Below, piece by piece: positions 48,658 to 59,130 of a stretch of 64,000 nucleotides of DNA (position 1 is the first letter of the stretch; every line of letters starts with the position of its first letter). Under the pieces are notes generated by a model that saw only the letters and a program-made list of their open reading frames with translations, searched no databases and was not told where the DNA came from. Origin of the DNA: Misgurnus anguillicaudatus (Eukaryota; Chordata; Actinopteri; Cypriniformes; Cobitidae); the NCBI RefSeq assembly GCF_027580225.2, contig NC_073348.2:28360001-28424000 (forward strand), in the 5' to 3' direction. The position numbers and the translations under genes are program-made.

Positions 48658-49166
48658 GGCTGTTTACACTTGGTATTAAGATGTGTTTTTGATCAGATCA
48701 CAAGTGGACGAGAGAGACATATCACGTTTACACCTGGTATTTAAATCCGTCTCTTTTGTCCACTTTCGACCGCTTCTGTCCTGAATACTGTGAGTGGGTG
48801 GTCTGTCGAGACGGTGGGCGAGTCTCTCCGCTGTCATTTAAACGCCAGCGGGAGTAATTATGAGTTTATATGGACGCAAACTAATATTATGTCCACTGCT
48901 TGTTTAGCAAGAAAACAGGCTGCACAGTATTTTCTACATGTATATGTTAGAGCTTTCTCTGAATTTTCAGCGCAATTGATGAAATAAGATCGCGCAACTT
49001 TCACACGCTTGCAAAATGAAACTGCGGAGATCACCCGCTTTAGTTTATCAATGAAAGGCTAAAAATAGCGCTGTTCACCTTGTGTCAGAAAAGTCAGAAA
49101 AGACGTAAAACATTGTGATCCGGTCGATGAAAACGCATGTTAATGACAAGTGTAAACACAACAGCC
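48658..49166. mobile_element. Small element (GGCTGTTTACACTTG) inside H2
   Basis: The left GGCTGTTTACACTTGGTATTAA faces the right TTAATGACAAGTGTAAACACAACAGCC. It lies between the start codon and the BED finger of the H2 transposase, so it is younger than H2. The target duplication is not clear. Confidence 0.75.
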
Positions 49167-50732
49167 TCTAGTAAATCCATCTTTTTCTCCAACTCTCGTC
49201 TCAACTAGTGTTTTCTCCTGCTACACTCCTCACGCGGCGCTCATCCTCCTCAGTACGCCTACTGTGATAGGCTACGCCAGGAGTCCCCCCTCCCCACACA
49301 GATCATGCGACTGACAAATGACTGACGAGGGTTCACTCCTTGTCACTCGTTGCACGGAGCGGTCATCCAGTCTCTTTGGTAGAGAGAGAGAGACAAGGAA
49401 AACAAACAAGCATGCAAATGTGAATTATTGCGGCCGAAAAAAATGATCGAGCTCATTTTATTTACCGTGCAATTAATCGATTTATCGTTTATCGCGACAG
49501 GCCTACAAATACATAATTAAAATGTAAGTACTCTGAAAAAGAGAGTATAAAACTCAAGTGTCTGTAGACCTCTCACGATTGTTTTAAACACAGCTAATTA
49601 TTTCCATTCAGGACGAAACAAATGATTAGCTTGCGCGAATTTCACTCTCTCTTGCGACCATGGCACCACCCGTTGCTATGGGATCTGCCCGGACATGCGC
49701 ACACCCGATTGATTTGAACGTGCACGAGGCACTCTAGAGTCTAGAAAGAGCACAAGCATGGCAGAGAAAGTGAACTCACAGTACCTGCATATCCAGTCAG
49801 CGAAGGCAAACGAGGCAAAAAGGGAATAAACGAAGCAATCAAGCGAGAGTAAATATCACGTGGCTTTTCCTCGAGTCGACGATGCGACGTAGCGGTATTG
49901 TCTGCGGAGTGTAGTCCTCATCAGAGTCAACAATGCTTTCATCACGGAAACTCTTCCATGCAAAACACTTAATAGTGAGTACTAAAAGCCATCCTATCTG
50001 TTTATATTCATAGTGATAAAGTTAGGTGTATTATTACATGTGATTGTGACATGATGTTACTACATGCACCGCGCTCCTTCCTCTCCGCTTGTCTGAGGTA
50101 AATCCTTCTCCCAGCAAAGCTGTCAGTGTCTCGCGTTCATGTGTTTTGGGGGCGTGGCTTTAGAAGAAACCCAGAAGGGAGGGGGTGGAGTGAATGGAAA
50201 AAATGAGCTGTGTTTAAAACAGTGGTGAGAGGTCTACAGACACTCGATTTTTATACTCTCTTTTTCAGAGTACTTACATTTTACTTATGTATTGATATAT
50301 AAAGACAGTTTAAACAATTTTGTAAAAAAGTTTTTTAGATAATTCCTGCCTATCCTGCCTTTAAACAATAACAATATGATTTGCATGCAAAATAAATTGT
50401 ATCAAAACTAAAGCTTTCTAATAAAACAAGCATATCAAGAAACTAATAAAACAAAAAACTTCGCGCATCAGGCTCGTTCAAATCCTCGGTGATTCACACG
50501 CAGTGTCAGCAACTCATCCATCAGAATCGTCGGCAATCCTCACCTCGGCAATCATCGACAAACTTCGTCCGACGTGCTATTTCGGCTGTGCGTCCTGCGT
50601 CATCAACCCGGAACCTATGCCCAAAACTAAAGTTCGATTCAGTTCGATTTGCGAACCGGCTCGACCGGTTACTTCCTGAGAACCGGCTCAAAAGAACGAT
50701 TCGTTCAAGAACCTATCATCACTAATCGCGAG

Positions 50733-51380
50733 CCTCCATTTGGGGAAGTGTTTATACTCGATGCACAGACTGGGTGCCGGCGTGATGAGACGTCATGCTC
50801 GGCTAGATTCGCCTGGAACTTGTGCTTCTTGGGTTGCAGAACCGCGCGCAAAGTTATAAAATTTGACCTGCACACTGCCAAGCGAAATTGGGTCTCCCGC
50901 ACTCAACGCGCACTTCCGACCACTCCGCGTTGACGTAATTTTTGCCGCACGCACCCTCGTGATCGTCTGGAGGCGTCGAGTATAAACACGGCAAGTTACA
51001 TTGAAGTTGGCAGTTTGATAAATGCAAGTTAATTCTTCAGTTTAATCTTTGTGTGCTTCAAGTTCAATCTTTGTGTGCTAAAAAGGCACATACGTTCCTG
51101 TAGAGATAGCAATACACATTGTCCTTTTTTTGGTGGAGATGGTCCCAATAATGTGCTTAAAGTCAAGTCAAATTCAGTTTGTGCATGATAACATGATATA
51201 ACAATTTTGTTAATAATGTATCCTAAATTGTAAATAATTAAGCTATATATCATATACTGAGGTAAATTTCTCGAGTGTTAACGATAAAAAACAACAACAA
51301 CCATAAAGAACTGAAAACCGTGGCCCTAAAACCGTGATACGAACCGAACCGTGGGCTTTGTGAACCGTGCCACCCCTATC
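50733..51380. mobile_element. Host hAT-like remnant (ends GTGCCACCCCTA)
   Basis: Near the right end, AAACCGTGATACGAACCGAACCGTGGG leads into TGAACCGTGCCACCCCTA, the end type of a known hAT family. GC-rich sequence 50733-51000 may belong to it or to a related element that also includes 47690-47774 (CGCACGGTTCGACGCATGCGC). The left end was not found, so H1 may itself be nested. Confidence 0.45.
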
Positions 51381-51644
51381 ATATTGGGGTGGGACTTCTT
51401 GTTGGTCTGAACATTGAAAAATAAGAAAGGAAACTTGAAAAAATGCTGACACACTTCACATTTAAACACCATCCAACAAAACCTACATGGAAATATGTTT
51501 CTTATCAAAAACTACAAGGGGAAAAATCATACCGCCTTCCAGTAACACAATAAAACACACGTGTGCTTTACTGTAATCCTAACAAATACCATTTGCTGAA
51601 TTGATGGTGCATTCACAATACCAAAAAAATAACAACCTGTCAGA

Positions 51645-52340
51645 ATGCTTTTTGTCTCGCTGCGGCATTAAGCGAATACAGACGAAATATGTGCCCCTTT
51701 TGGCCCGGTGCCAACCCCTCCTCCGGCCATGACCTAATTTCCTCTTTCAACCATCTACAGCCTGACATGAAGGGCTCTTACTCTCTATACTGTTTTTATT
51801 CTGAAATGGTAATCCGATGTCAAAACTGACATTAGTGTTTTTGCACAGCATTTGAGTTACTGCAGGCAGCGAAAAATATTCATGCAAGATAAAAGCTACG
51901 TCTGAAATCATTAACGCGGCACTTAGAGTCATCAATTTAACCAAGGGGGAGAACACAGTGCTGTTGAAAGTGTAAAACGGTGATGCATCCGCATTAGGAT
52001 CGGAAAATGCGTTTTGATTGTCAGTCGAAAGACAACAAAAGCCTTGTTTTGAGCTAGGATATTAGTATTATTTACATTGACTTAACTGTTTTCTTACGAG
52101 TGGATCAATGCACTGGGGGAAAGCGGGCAGGGCGACTGCTGTTCTCAATCAAATGAGCTCAGAGCTTTACAACACAATGATCACATAAAGTGGTTTTAGG
52201 GCACCAGTGGCGCAGGCATTAAGTATTATTGAATTGGCGATGCGGAGCGTGCAAAGGTGGGGGGGTTGTTTGAAACGATTACATCGCAACTATTGCATAC
52301 TCAGCGATCGAGGAGGGGCGGAGGCAAGCCAGGCATGATG
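51645..52340. promoter_or_regulatory. Unique GC-balanced island, candidate enhancer
   Basis: No transposon ends. Varied motif-rich text, e.g. GCGGCATTAAGCGAATACAG (51662), CTCCGGCCATGACCTAATTTCC (51720), AAATATTCATGCAAGATAAAAG (octamer-like, about 51873) and GAAATCATTAACGCGGCAC (about 51905). The next several hundred bases remain repeat-poor. Conservation was not tested. Confidence 0.35.
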
Positions 52341-53162
52341 ATTTAGTTATTTTTTAAAGTGGTGTAACACGTGCTCTCTCATGCCAATCTTTCCTGTGTG
52401 AAGCAGCATTAATAAACACCCAGCGCTGACTGCTCACTTCTATAAGAGTCTGGTCACTGAAGCAGAACGAGTTTGTTTTCAGCGTGTCAGGTGGGAATAT
52501 CTGTATGAATGCTTTGAGCGCTTCCCAGCAAATTGATGACAAATTCTGTCTTGAATTTAAGCTATCAAAGGGATTGTAAAAAAGTAGAAAACACAGAGAG
52601 GTAGACGCAGACAATTTAAAAATAATGAGATTAAAAGCAAAGCTGTATTGGATATAAAGTATGCATGGCTGAAATAGATGAAGAAAAACCACTTTCTCAT
52701 CCTCATTCCATGGTTCAGAAAAAATAATTAACCCATTAGAATGATTTGGATTGCGGATTATGGATAAATGTGCATTTTGGTGCTTCGCCATGTCGGCTCC
52801 CATACAATAAGATAACTATGTGGTATACCTTGTATGACTGCGATTGTAAAAAGAGAGAGATTTGGTCTAACATGTTGAGTTTTGGGAATCCTATTCCAAT
52901 CTCAACTCCATATTACTTCTTGTCCACTCTCTTGTATTACACAATAAAAATGGCAAAATGAGATTTTTATATTATTTGCTAAAAATAAAACACATAAAAG
53001 AAAAACAAAAAGACCAAATTCAATCCGAACAAAACATCTCTCACATTCTTTCAAAACAAGACAACTGGGTGTGCTACAGGGTTAAGCACGTGTACACTGT
53101 AAAATAAAATGACCAAAAAAAGTCCCTGGCTGTCACTGGGGCGCTTTCAAAAAGACACGTTA

Positions 53163-53908
53163 TGGCGCTTTTACGTCGGTTTGGGTCAGGTCGGGTCAGC
53201 TCACCTCACTTTGGCTTGGTTAGCTTTTCCATCAAGTTTAGTAACACTTCGGAGTGGGAGGAATTATAGGCGTGACGTTATTTTTGCGCTACCTACTGCT
53301 GTGAATTCATACAAGTGAGAGCGTCCTTGTACATTCCCATACATTCATTTATTTCTCAGTCCACCACAAAATTAAAATTGACCACCACAAATAGATGTTT
53401 ACACATTACGTTTATCACTACCTCTGTCTCACATGACAGTTTTTGTGTCAGTCGACACGCTCCGCTGAGCATCATTTAAGTTGCATTTAAGCATATATGA
53501 GAACATGCACGTCGTGAATGTGCCGCAACAAACTGCAAGTCTGGAAAAAAACAGTTATGATGTTCCTGATTCTCAACCTGTGGTTGTTTTTCATCGCTAA
53601 AATGGAGTTTGGGAACTTACAGCAGAGCACAGATGACAACAAGTTTGCTCGAGACAGCGCAAGCTAGCATGAAGGTAAAGCTAATCTTTTACATTATAGC
53701 GATGACGCTGGTAGTGACGGTTTTCTCAGACCAATCAGTGATCTACAGTGTTTTCGCGTCACGTTTTGGTATCAGCTCGGGTCGCTTGGAACCCCGACCG
53801 AGGTGGTACTTAAAAAAGTATTGAGTACTACATACTGCACCCAGTGGAAAAGCTCACAAAAGTAAGCTGACCCAAACCATGGGGTACTATGCAATGGGAA
53901 AGCACCAT
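53163..53908. mobile_element. Element (TGGCGCTTTTACG...GGAAAGCACCA)
   Basis: TATGGCGCTTTT on the left faces GGGAAAGCACCATA on the right. Inside are GGGTCAGGTCGGGTCAGCTC and CCCAGTGGAAAAGCTC...AGCTGACCCAAACC, which are roughly inverted. This is a known style of teleost non-autonomous element. No clear target duplication. Confidence 0.65.
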
Positions 53909-54548
53909 AAGTACCAAATGCATGCATACCTAAATGTTACTATACATTAGTGATGCACGGTCGTCTCATAACCCGCGGGCCCTGCGGGTCAAGTTGAGGC
54001 GGATAAAGAAATTGTCACTTTATTGTGGGGCGGGTCATTAAAAACAAAATAAAAAATAGGTATTTTGCATGCAATTCCCTATAACCTATATTATATATTT
54101 GGGAATATATATTTTTATATTTTATTAAGTTCTTTGATAAGGTTAAATTACGTAGGCCTACGTAGCAATGTAGTAGCAACTTAATATGCCCAAATCTTTG
54201 GCCTCACGTCATGAAAGCGCCAAGCAGCTTGCGCTACTAGCCTGAAGTTGTCATACTCAATTCTAGTCAGAATTTGAGTCTGATACCGCTCCATTGAGCT
54301 ATAATTATGAGGCGTGTCTCAACCGAAAAATGCCTCTGCACTCAATTGGATAGACCTATGACCAATCAGAGCAACATGGTGTGAGACGTATGTTGAAATG
54401 ACGTATTTGCAGCTTGACCGAACTGCTAGTTATTTCGCTACAATGACACACACTACAAGTCTGAGTTAGCGAACGTACATCAACACCTACTATGTTTACA
54501 ACATTTCATTTATATCACATTAAGTCATACAGTAAGACTATCTCTTAC

Positions 54549-55199
54549 CATTTGTACATTAGTTGAACTTCATCCACGACGATACCCATTACGTTTGCTT
54601 GAAAAATATCCGAGCCTAGCATGTCCCTCCACAATTCCGGTGTAGCAGCCGATCCTGTTCCCCTCGGAATTTGTGTTCCCCTTGTCGCTTTTTGTACACC
54701 CAGCTGTTTTTCCTGAATATTTATTTTATACTTTTAATTGTTTTAAGCTGTATTAGGTTGTAGAAACTCTGTAAATATGCTATACCATACAAAAAAATTC
54801 TATTAAAAAAAAAAAACACGCAGATATTTAGGGACCTGCGCCTGCGCTGTCGGCAGAAACGCTTTATCGACTGGAAGGGGGAACACAAATTCCGAGGGGA
54901 ACAGGATCGGCTGCTACACCGGGCTTCCGAAAAGAAGCTGGCAACGACCGCTAATTATATCCATCTCGTCGTGCACACCGAGTTGCATCGCCGTGATACC
55001 CATTTCAGTTGCTTCTTTAACTTGATCCTTCATAAGTGCGACAACTTTTGCCGAATCCCGTAGGAAGGACGGCAAAAACATCAACAAATGCCTTGCTCGC
55101 GTTCCTCTGTTCCTCTTTTAAAATCAATGCTCTGTCGATATCTTTTAGAACAGACTCAATGTCAGAATCCACACATCTGATTTCTACCGCGGCAGCCAT
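54549..55199 (-). pseudogene. RecQ-like DNA helicase, 5' fragment
   Basis: From ATG at 55199 it reads MAAAVEIRCVDSDIE, then VFAVLPTGFGKS, a Walker A motif (motif I of superfamily 2 helicases). An internal deletion then joins motif I directly to the motif Ia region in another frame: VVALMKDQVKEATEMGIT, about 55000-55045. Further on, after the CCGG-flanked insertion (54637-54922), comes IVVDEVQLMYKW, which aligns with the Walker B DEVH/DEAH box with His replaced by Gln. An exon end is likely at 54549, where GTAAGAG follows. Motifs III-VI are absent. Such repeated Bloom/RecQ-like fragments are numerous in fish genomes. The frameshift, deletion and missing half make it a pseudogene. Confidence 0.87.
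54641..54918. mobile_element. 278-bp MITE with 41-bp TIRs and CCGG duplication
   Basis: It starts TGTAGCAGCCGATCCTG and ends CAGGATCGGCTGCTACA; the first 41 bp are a perfect inverted repeat. CCGG stands on both sides (54637-54640 and 54919-54922). Taking out the element and one CCGG restores the helicase reading frame (LFGSPELW), so the 4-bp duplication is real. TGT...ACA ends with a 4-bp duplication are compatible with the Ginger superfamily; this assignment is inference. Confidence 0.95.
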
Positions 55200-55833
55200 T
55201 TCGCTGTAAACAGATTCAACACACGCGCTCTTTGGTGACGTGGTTGATTTACGTTACTGATCATCTGTCCATCATCGTATAAAGCCCGCCCAGACCGATC
55301 TTCCCGTTTCTCAAAATGTTGTGGGCGGGGCTAAGATCGGCTGGCACCCAGGCTATTGCGCTACCAGTCACAACAATAAAACAAACGGAGACATATAAGT
55401 GAAGAGGAAAGACAATAAATTAAGGTCAGGAATTTGTGATCAGATAATACAAATCCTTTTGTAAATGTTGAAAATGTTTATCATTATCCTATCCATGACC
55501 ATGCTGGTTTCTATGGTTCGTAAGCGTATATTGTTGCCAGTTTACAGGGCGATGTAATCTAATGGCTGCTTCCAAGCACTTTTAGGGTAAAATAAAGCCT
55601 CTGTTCATTTACATTACAAATGCCTAGTATGTCTATTTTAATGGTCACTGGTGAGGGTAAGTTGTAAAAATAGATACAGTAATGCGGGGCAGGCAAAATA
55701 TTTCATAAAAGCGGGACCCGCGGGTTGGAAAAAACCCTGACCCGTGCATCACTATTGTACATATTAGGACCTTTTTAAAAGGTACTGCCCTAGTGACAGA
55801 TTAGGACCTTTCTTTTATTTTTCAGACAGTGTA

Positions 55834-56980
55834 GCTACTGGTGTTCAATAGATGTATGAGAAGTAAACATCAAATGAAACAACAAAGATGCACTTGTGCA
55901 TTTTGAAATCCACTGATCAATTTTTATAATGTTTTAGTGATTTAGCCCAATTAGTTAAAATGCCTTTTATACTTGATCTCATCAGTCCCTCATATTTTGT
56001 TATTTCACAAAATGCTAACATTTGAAAAGGTTTTCCATTAAACTCAATGCAATGTAGGGTTTTTGGCTTGCTGAAGTGCAGGAAAATAAAGCCGATTCAC
56101 TGACACTTCTGCCAGATCTGGACTGCAGTCTCTTGCTCTGTGAGGTTCTAAATGGAGCACGACGAGAGAGCACACGGGGATGGTTATGAGTCACAGATCT
56201 CAGAACAGTGAGGAGCAGTGAATGGGATGTCACCCCTGGAGAACTGCGTCTGCGGTTCATGGAGCCAGCGTGACAGCGCAAGCTGCTGATGGGCTCCTTT
56301 CACAGATTACTGTAGTGAACATGCAACACAATGTAAACGCATCTGTAGGGGATGTGAGGGTAACGTGTGTCACACTGTCTGCCGTTTTAAAAGCAGGAGA
56401 GATGCTGGAAGTCAGGACAAAGTCTCCACAGATATCTTGTCAGCAGTAGTGTTTGTGAAAAACACACACACTAATGTGGCAGTTTTGTTAGATAAAATGC
56501 AGTGGTGTAGATTTGGTTTTAAAGCAACAGTTCACCCAAAAATCATGCACTTTAATAATTTTCGTAGTTTTTCTTATATACTTTAATATTAGTGGATACA
56601 GAAAAAAGTTAATTATAGACCTGGCTATGTTAGCCAAAGTTAAAGGAACAGTATGTAAGAAATTTATATCAATTAATCATAAAATGGCCCTGATATGTCA
56701 CTAGACATTAAGAAATCATTTTAATTTTAAATACTTATATCACTGACAACAGTGGTCCGGCCTAGATATTGTCATTTAAAAAGTGGAGTTGCAGCCCTCA
56801 ACTGATGTTTATGTTGTCATTTTGTGTATTGGCCACCAGTTGTGTGATTGCAGTACCAGTTTTAGCCACAAGTTTTGTGATTGCAATACCAGTTTTGGCC
56901 ACAATCCTACATACTGGTTGTTTTTGCCAAAATTACTTGTGAGATGTCTGATATTTCATTAGGAAAGCAAAGTAAACAGT
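55834..56980. other. Intronic stretch
   Basis: Unique or old sequence. 56521-56560 is the start of a TTCACCCAAAAAT-type repeat fragment. A local direct repeat TTGTGTGATTGCAGTACCAGTTTTGGCCACAA-like unit occurs twice at about 56840-56905, with a spacing of about 38 bp. No gene recognised. Confidence 0.45.
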
Positions 56981-57179
56981 AGCTGCGTTTCCATTACTCT
57001 TTAAATTGCGCAAAATGACATTGCGAATTGAAAATATGGCCATTGAAAACATTTTCGCAAAAACTTTTTTAGTCGCATATCATCAATTAATGAAACGCCA
57101 TCACTTCACAATAGACTTTTGCGACATTTAGAAAATAACGCTAAAGTTTTGCACAAATCTGCAATGGAAACACAGCTAC
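56981..57179. mobile_element. MITE (AGTAGCTGCGTTTCCATTA / AATGGAAACACAGCTACT)
   Basis: About 18-bp TIRs at both ends. Inside are GCGCAAAATGAC and TTTTGCGACATTTAGAAAATAACGC. A related piece (GTTTTTGGTCAACATTTAGAAAATAAAG...AATGGAAACGCAGC) lies at 58130-58216, and GCAATGGAAACATGCGG at 57417. Confidence 0.85.
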
Positions 57180-57566
57180 TGATCACAAGGTGTTGAATTT
57201 CATTTATTTATTTATTTATTTATTTAATTTATTATTTTTGGGTGACAGTAGACGTCTAATAAGTTTTCACTACCTCCGTTTCCAAATTGTGACAATTGAA
57301 GTAGGGAATTGAAAATGCGCCCAATAGAAAAACTGCAATTTCCCATAAACTCCCATATATCGCAAAAAAAATTTTTGTCCAGGTGAGGTGTTTCGAACAA
57401 GGAATATCTTGCAAAACTGCAATGGAAACATGCGGTCACCTGACATGCGTAATAGTCACATGATCATTCTTTAGATATGGCGCGGTATGTTTGATTGGAG
57501 GATAAGACAGAGGAGGTGTGGTCAACTTCATGCGGCGTCACAAGAACCGACAAGCTCATGACAATA

Positions 57567-57950
57567 GCCGTTTCTCAATGTCAAGGAAGGATCCTCGGAA
57601 ACCAGAATTTCGAGGATGCTACGTCATCGACGTCCGTCGAAAGACTGTTCCAATGTCGAGGATCCTGGGAATTTCAGCCAAGGACTGAGTCCTTCATTCG
57701 AGAAATATCCCATATGCAGGAAAGGATGCATATGTGTATCCTTCGCGCTCTTTGCGCACTGAAATCACCCACAATCCTATGCGCGCAGCACCGAAAGCAC
57801 ACCTTTCATTGACGCAATGACGTGCACTTGCTAGCCTGTTCCATTTAACGTGTTCTCCGAATGCTTAAGAGGAGCCTCGCCTAGCCTCTGAAGGAAGTGA
57901 CTTGTAAGGACTAGTTTTGCCAAGGAAGGATCTTGACATTGAGAAACATC
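57567..57950. mobile_element. hAT-like MITE (GTTTCTCAATGTCAAGGAAGG)
   Basis: The left GTTTCTCAATGTCAAGGAAGG faces the right CCTTCCTTGG-complement and CTTGACATTGAGAAAC, giving TIRs of about 16 bp plus further internal complementarity. The CpG-rich interior has no domain in its open frame. It is embedded in the TTTCCATT-type repeat zone 57180-58216. Confidence 0.85.
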
Positions 57951-58216
57951 CATTAAAATACAGCTAAAGTGATTCAGAAGTCGATGCTTTTGAGCCGCTC
58001 TCATGGTATTTTAATGTCATACACATGCCGGTCTGTGCGGCGCCATATAAGGCCACATAAACCTGCCGCCATGTTTTTTTTTAATGACTTTTTGAGAGAG
58101 AACAAAATTAAGTTTTAGTCGTAACATCGGTTAATGGAAATCATCATTTCGCAAAAGTTTTTGGTCAACATTTAGAAAATAAAGTTTTGTGCAAACCTAT
58201 AATGGAAACGCAGCAA

Positions 58217-59118
58217 CTGGCAGCCCAAATTTTGCTTTGCTTTTTAGCCTAGACGTCTTAGCTGTGTTTGAACTGTGTTTTTAAACGGAAAATCACTTGC
58301 TGGGTAGTAAGGTTCATTAAAGTATTGCTACTTTAAAAATATAGACTATTTTGAGATGTTGGAATCTGTGGTGGTTCACGTCAAAGCCAGCATGTCAATC
58401 ATACACAACTGAGATCGCCAGAAATAATGGTGCGGTTTGTTGAGTTTCTTTCATCTGTGTTCACACCTAAGCCTACATTCATGGTATAATAAAAGTTATT
58501 TGTTAGTTAATTCACTCAGGTAAGTTTAATATAAATTGTGTGCCTGAAGAAAAATGAAGCGATACACCAAAATAACAACTGACTATCCTGACAGGGCCAT
58601 GTGTTATAGAGTACTAAGCTAATTCAATTTCATTGTAAATACTGTTAAACCAAGTACCGGATCTACACCAGTAGCTACTGCATCCAACTTGTATTTCATA
58701 AATCTGAATAAGAATTTCACTTGGAGTCAAATATAAAAGAATTCATTTCCAGACACTACACCCCAATTCAGCAATACAAACATACAATTATGCACAATGT
58801 GTCTAATTCAAAAGCTGAGTTCCTTCTATATACAGAAATAAAATTACAGCAATATTAAATCCTTTGTTCAGCCAGTTACTAAACGACATCCGAAATCTAT
58901 CCAGAATTACACATTCAGAAAAAAAACACTTGAAGCCACGTCTGTTTAACCACACTCACAGAGAATCAAAGGAAAATCCAACAGCAAATGCAAACAGACC
59001 CGATCATGTAGATAGGTCTAAAAATTCTTGATAAATCACTCATTTACAGCCAAACTAAATAAGCACAGCAGTTAAAAACACATTAAAATGTGCAGTAGCA
59101 ACACTAAACCAAACAAAT
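58217..59118. other. Intronic stretch next to auts2 exon
   Basis: AT-rich sequence without transposon ends. It is the 5' end of auts2 intron 1 if the gene model is right. No gene seen. Confidence 0.5.
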
Positions 59119-59130
59119 TCAGTCTCTTAC

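Larger units (their letters stand above)
48280..49505 (-). mobile_element. hAT element H2 (TAGGCCTGTCACGATA), 8-bp TSD
   Basis: 1226 bp with TIRs TAGGCCTGTC and GACAGGCCTA and a perfect duplication CAAATACA (48272-48279 and 49506-49513). It encodes, on the minus strand, the N-terminal part of a BED-finger hAT transposase. The catalytic part has been deleted. A smaller element splits the coding start from the finger. Confidence 0.97.
48207..50360. mobile_element. Foldback element F (AGGCAGGGTAGGCAGG), TTAA duplication
   Basis: TIRs of about 190 bp (AGGCAGGGTAGGCAGGAATTATC on the left; GATAATTCCTGCCTATCCTGCCT on the right) between TTAA 48203-48206 and 50361-50364. The arms stay complementary through ACTCTGAAAAAGAGAGTATAAAA and GTCTGTAGACCTCTCAC. 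The left arm is split by the hAT H2 at 48280. About 930 bp of its own sequence has no gene. Confidence 0.95.
47783..50724. mobile_element. hAT element H1 (TAGTGATG...CATCACTA), 8-bp TSD
   Basis: 2942 bp including nested insertions. The perfect target duplication ATCGCGAG stands at 47775-47782 and 50725-50732. The ends TAGTGATGCGAAGTCTG and AAGAACCTATCATCACTA carry subterminal GAACCGGCTC / GAGCCGGTTC words. Its own sequence is 47783-48206 and 50361-50724, without a transposase frame. The foldback F is inserted within it. Confidence 0.96.
54238..55355 (-). mobile_element. Element carrying RecQ-like helicase fragment, 9-bp TSD
   Basis: It begins TAGCCTG and ends CAGGCTA, flanked by a perfect direct repeat TTGCGCTAC (54229-54237 and 55356-55364). 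Removing it restores CAGCTTGCGCTACCAGTC in the surrounding hAT. TIRs are only 7 bp. Within is the 5' part of a RecQ-type helicase gene on the minus strand with a GC-rich promoter-like segment (55200-55350, including GGGCGGGGC). Duplications of 8-9 bp suit hAT, P or Mutator-type transposases, but the superfamily is not determined. Confidence 0.85.
53948..55754. mobile_element. hAT-like element (TAGTGATGCACGG...CCGTGCATCACTA)
   Basis: Good TIRs and inverted subterminal GCGGGCCCTGCGGGTC / GCGGGACCCGCGGGTT. The flanks CTATACAT and TTGTACAT (six of eight identical) look like a decayed 8-bp duplication. Its middle is taken by the helicase-bearing element 54238-55355. Confidence 0.88.
53095..55831. 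mobile_element. Outer TA element (CACTGTAAAATAAAA...TTTTTCAGACAGTG)
   Basis: TA flanks at 53093-53094 and 55832-55833. GTCCCTGGCTGTCACTGGGGC on the left is inverted by GCCCTAGTGACAGATTAGGAC on the right. Its body is split by the element 53163-53908 and the hAT 53948-55754. Confidence 0.75.
1..59130 (-). other. auts2: Inferred first intron of auts2 (partial)
   Basis: The segment starts at the GTAAGAG donor of the auts2 exon and runs to the window edge. No further AUTS2 coding exon was recognised in it. AUTS2 orthologues are known for an extremely long intron 1, so this reading is expected. The segment is filled with transposon fragments and islands of unique sequence that may hold enhancers. 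An unrelated nested gene cannot be excluded, but no convincing one is visible. Confidence 0.7.

Noticed and set aside
52354..52803. 149-codon open frame on the minus strand
   Set aside because: Composition is not protein-like (many Phe/Leu/Ile/Cys without pattern), with no domain, splice context or repeat family.
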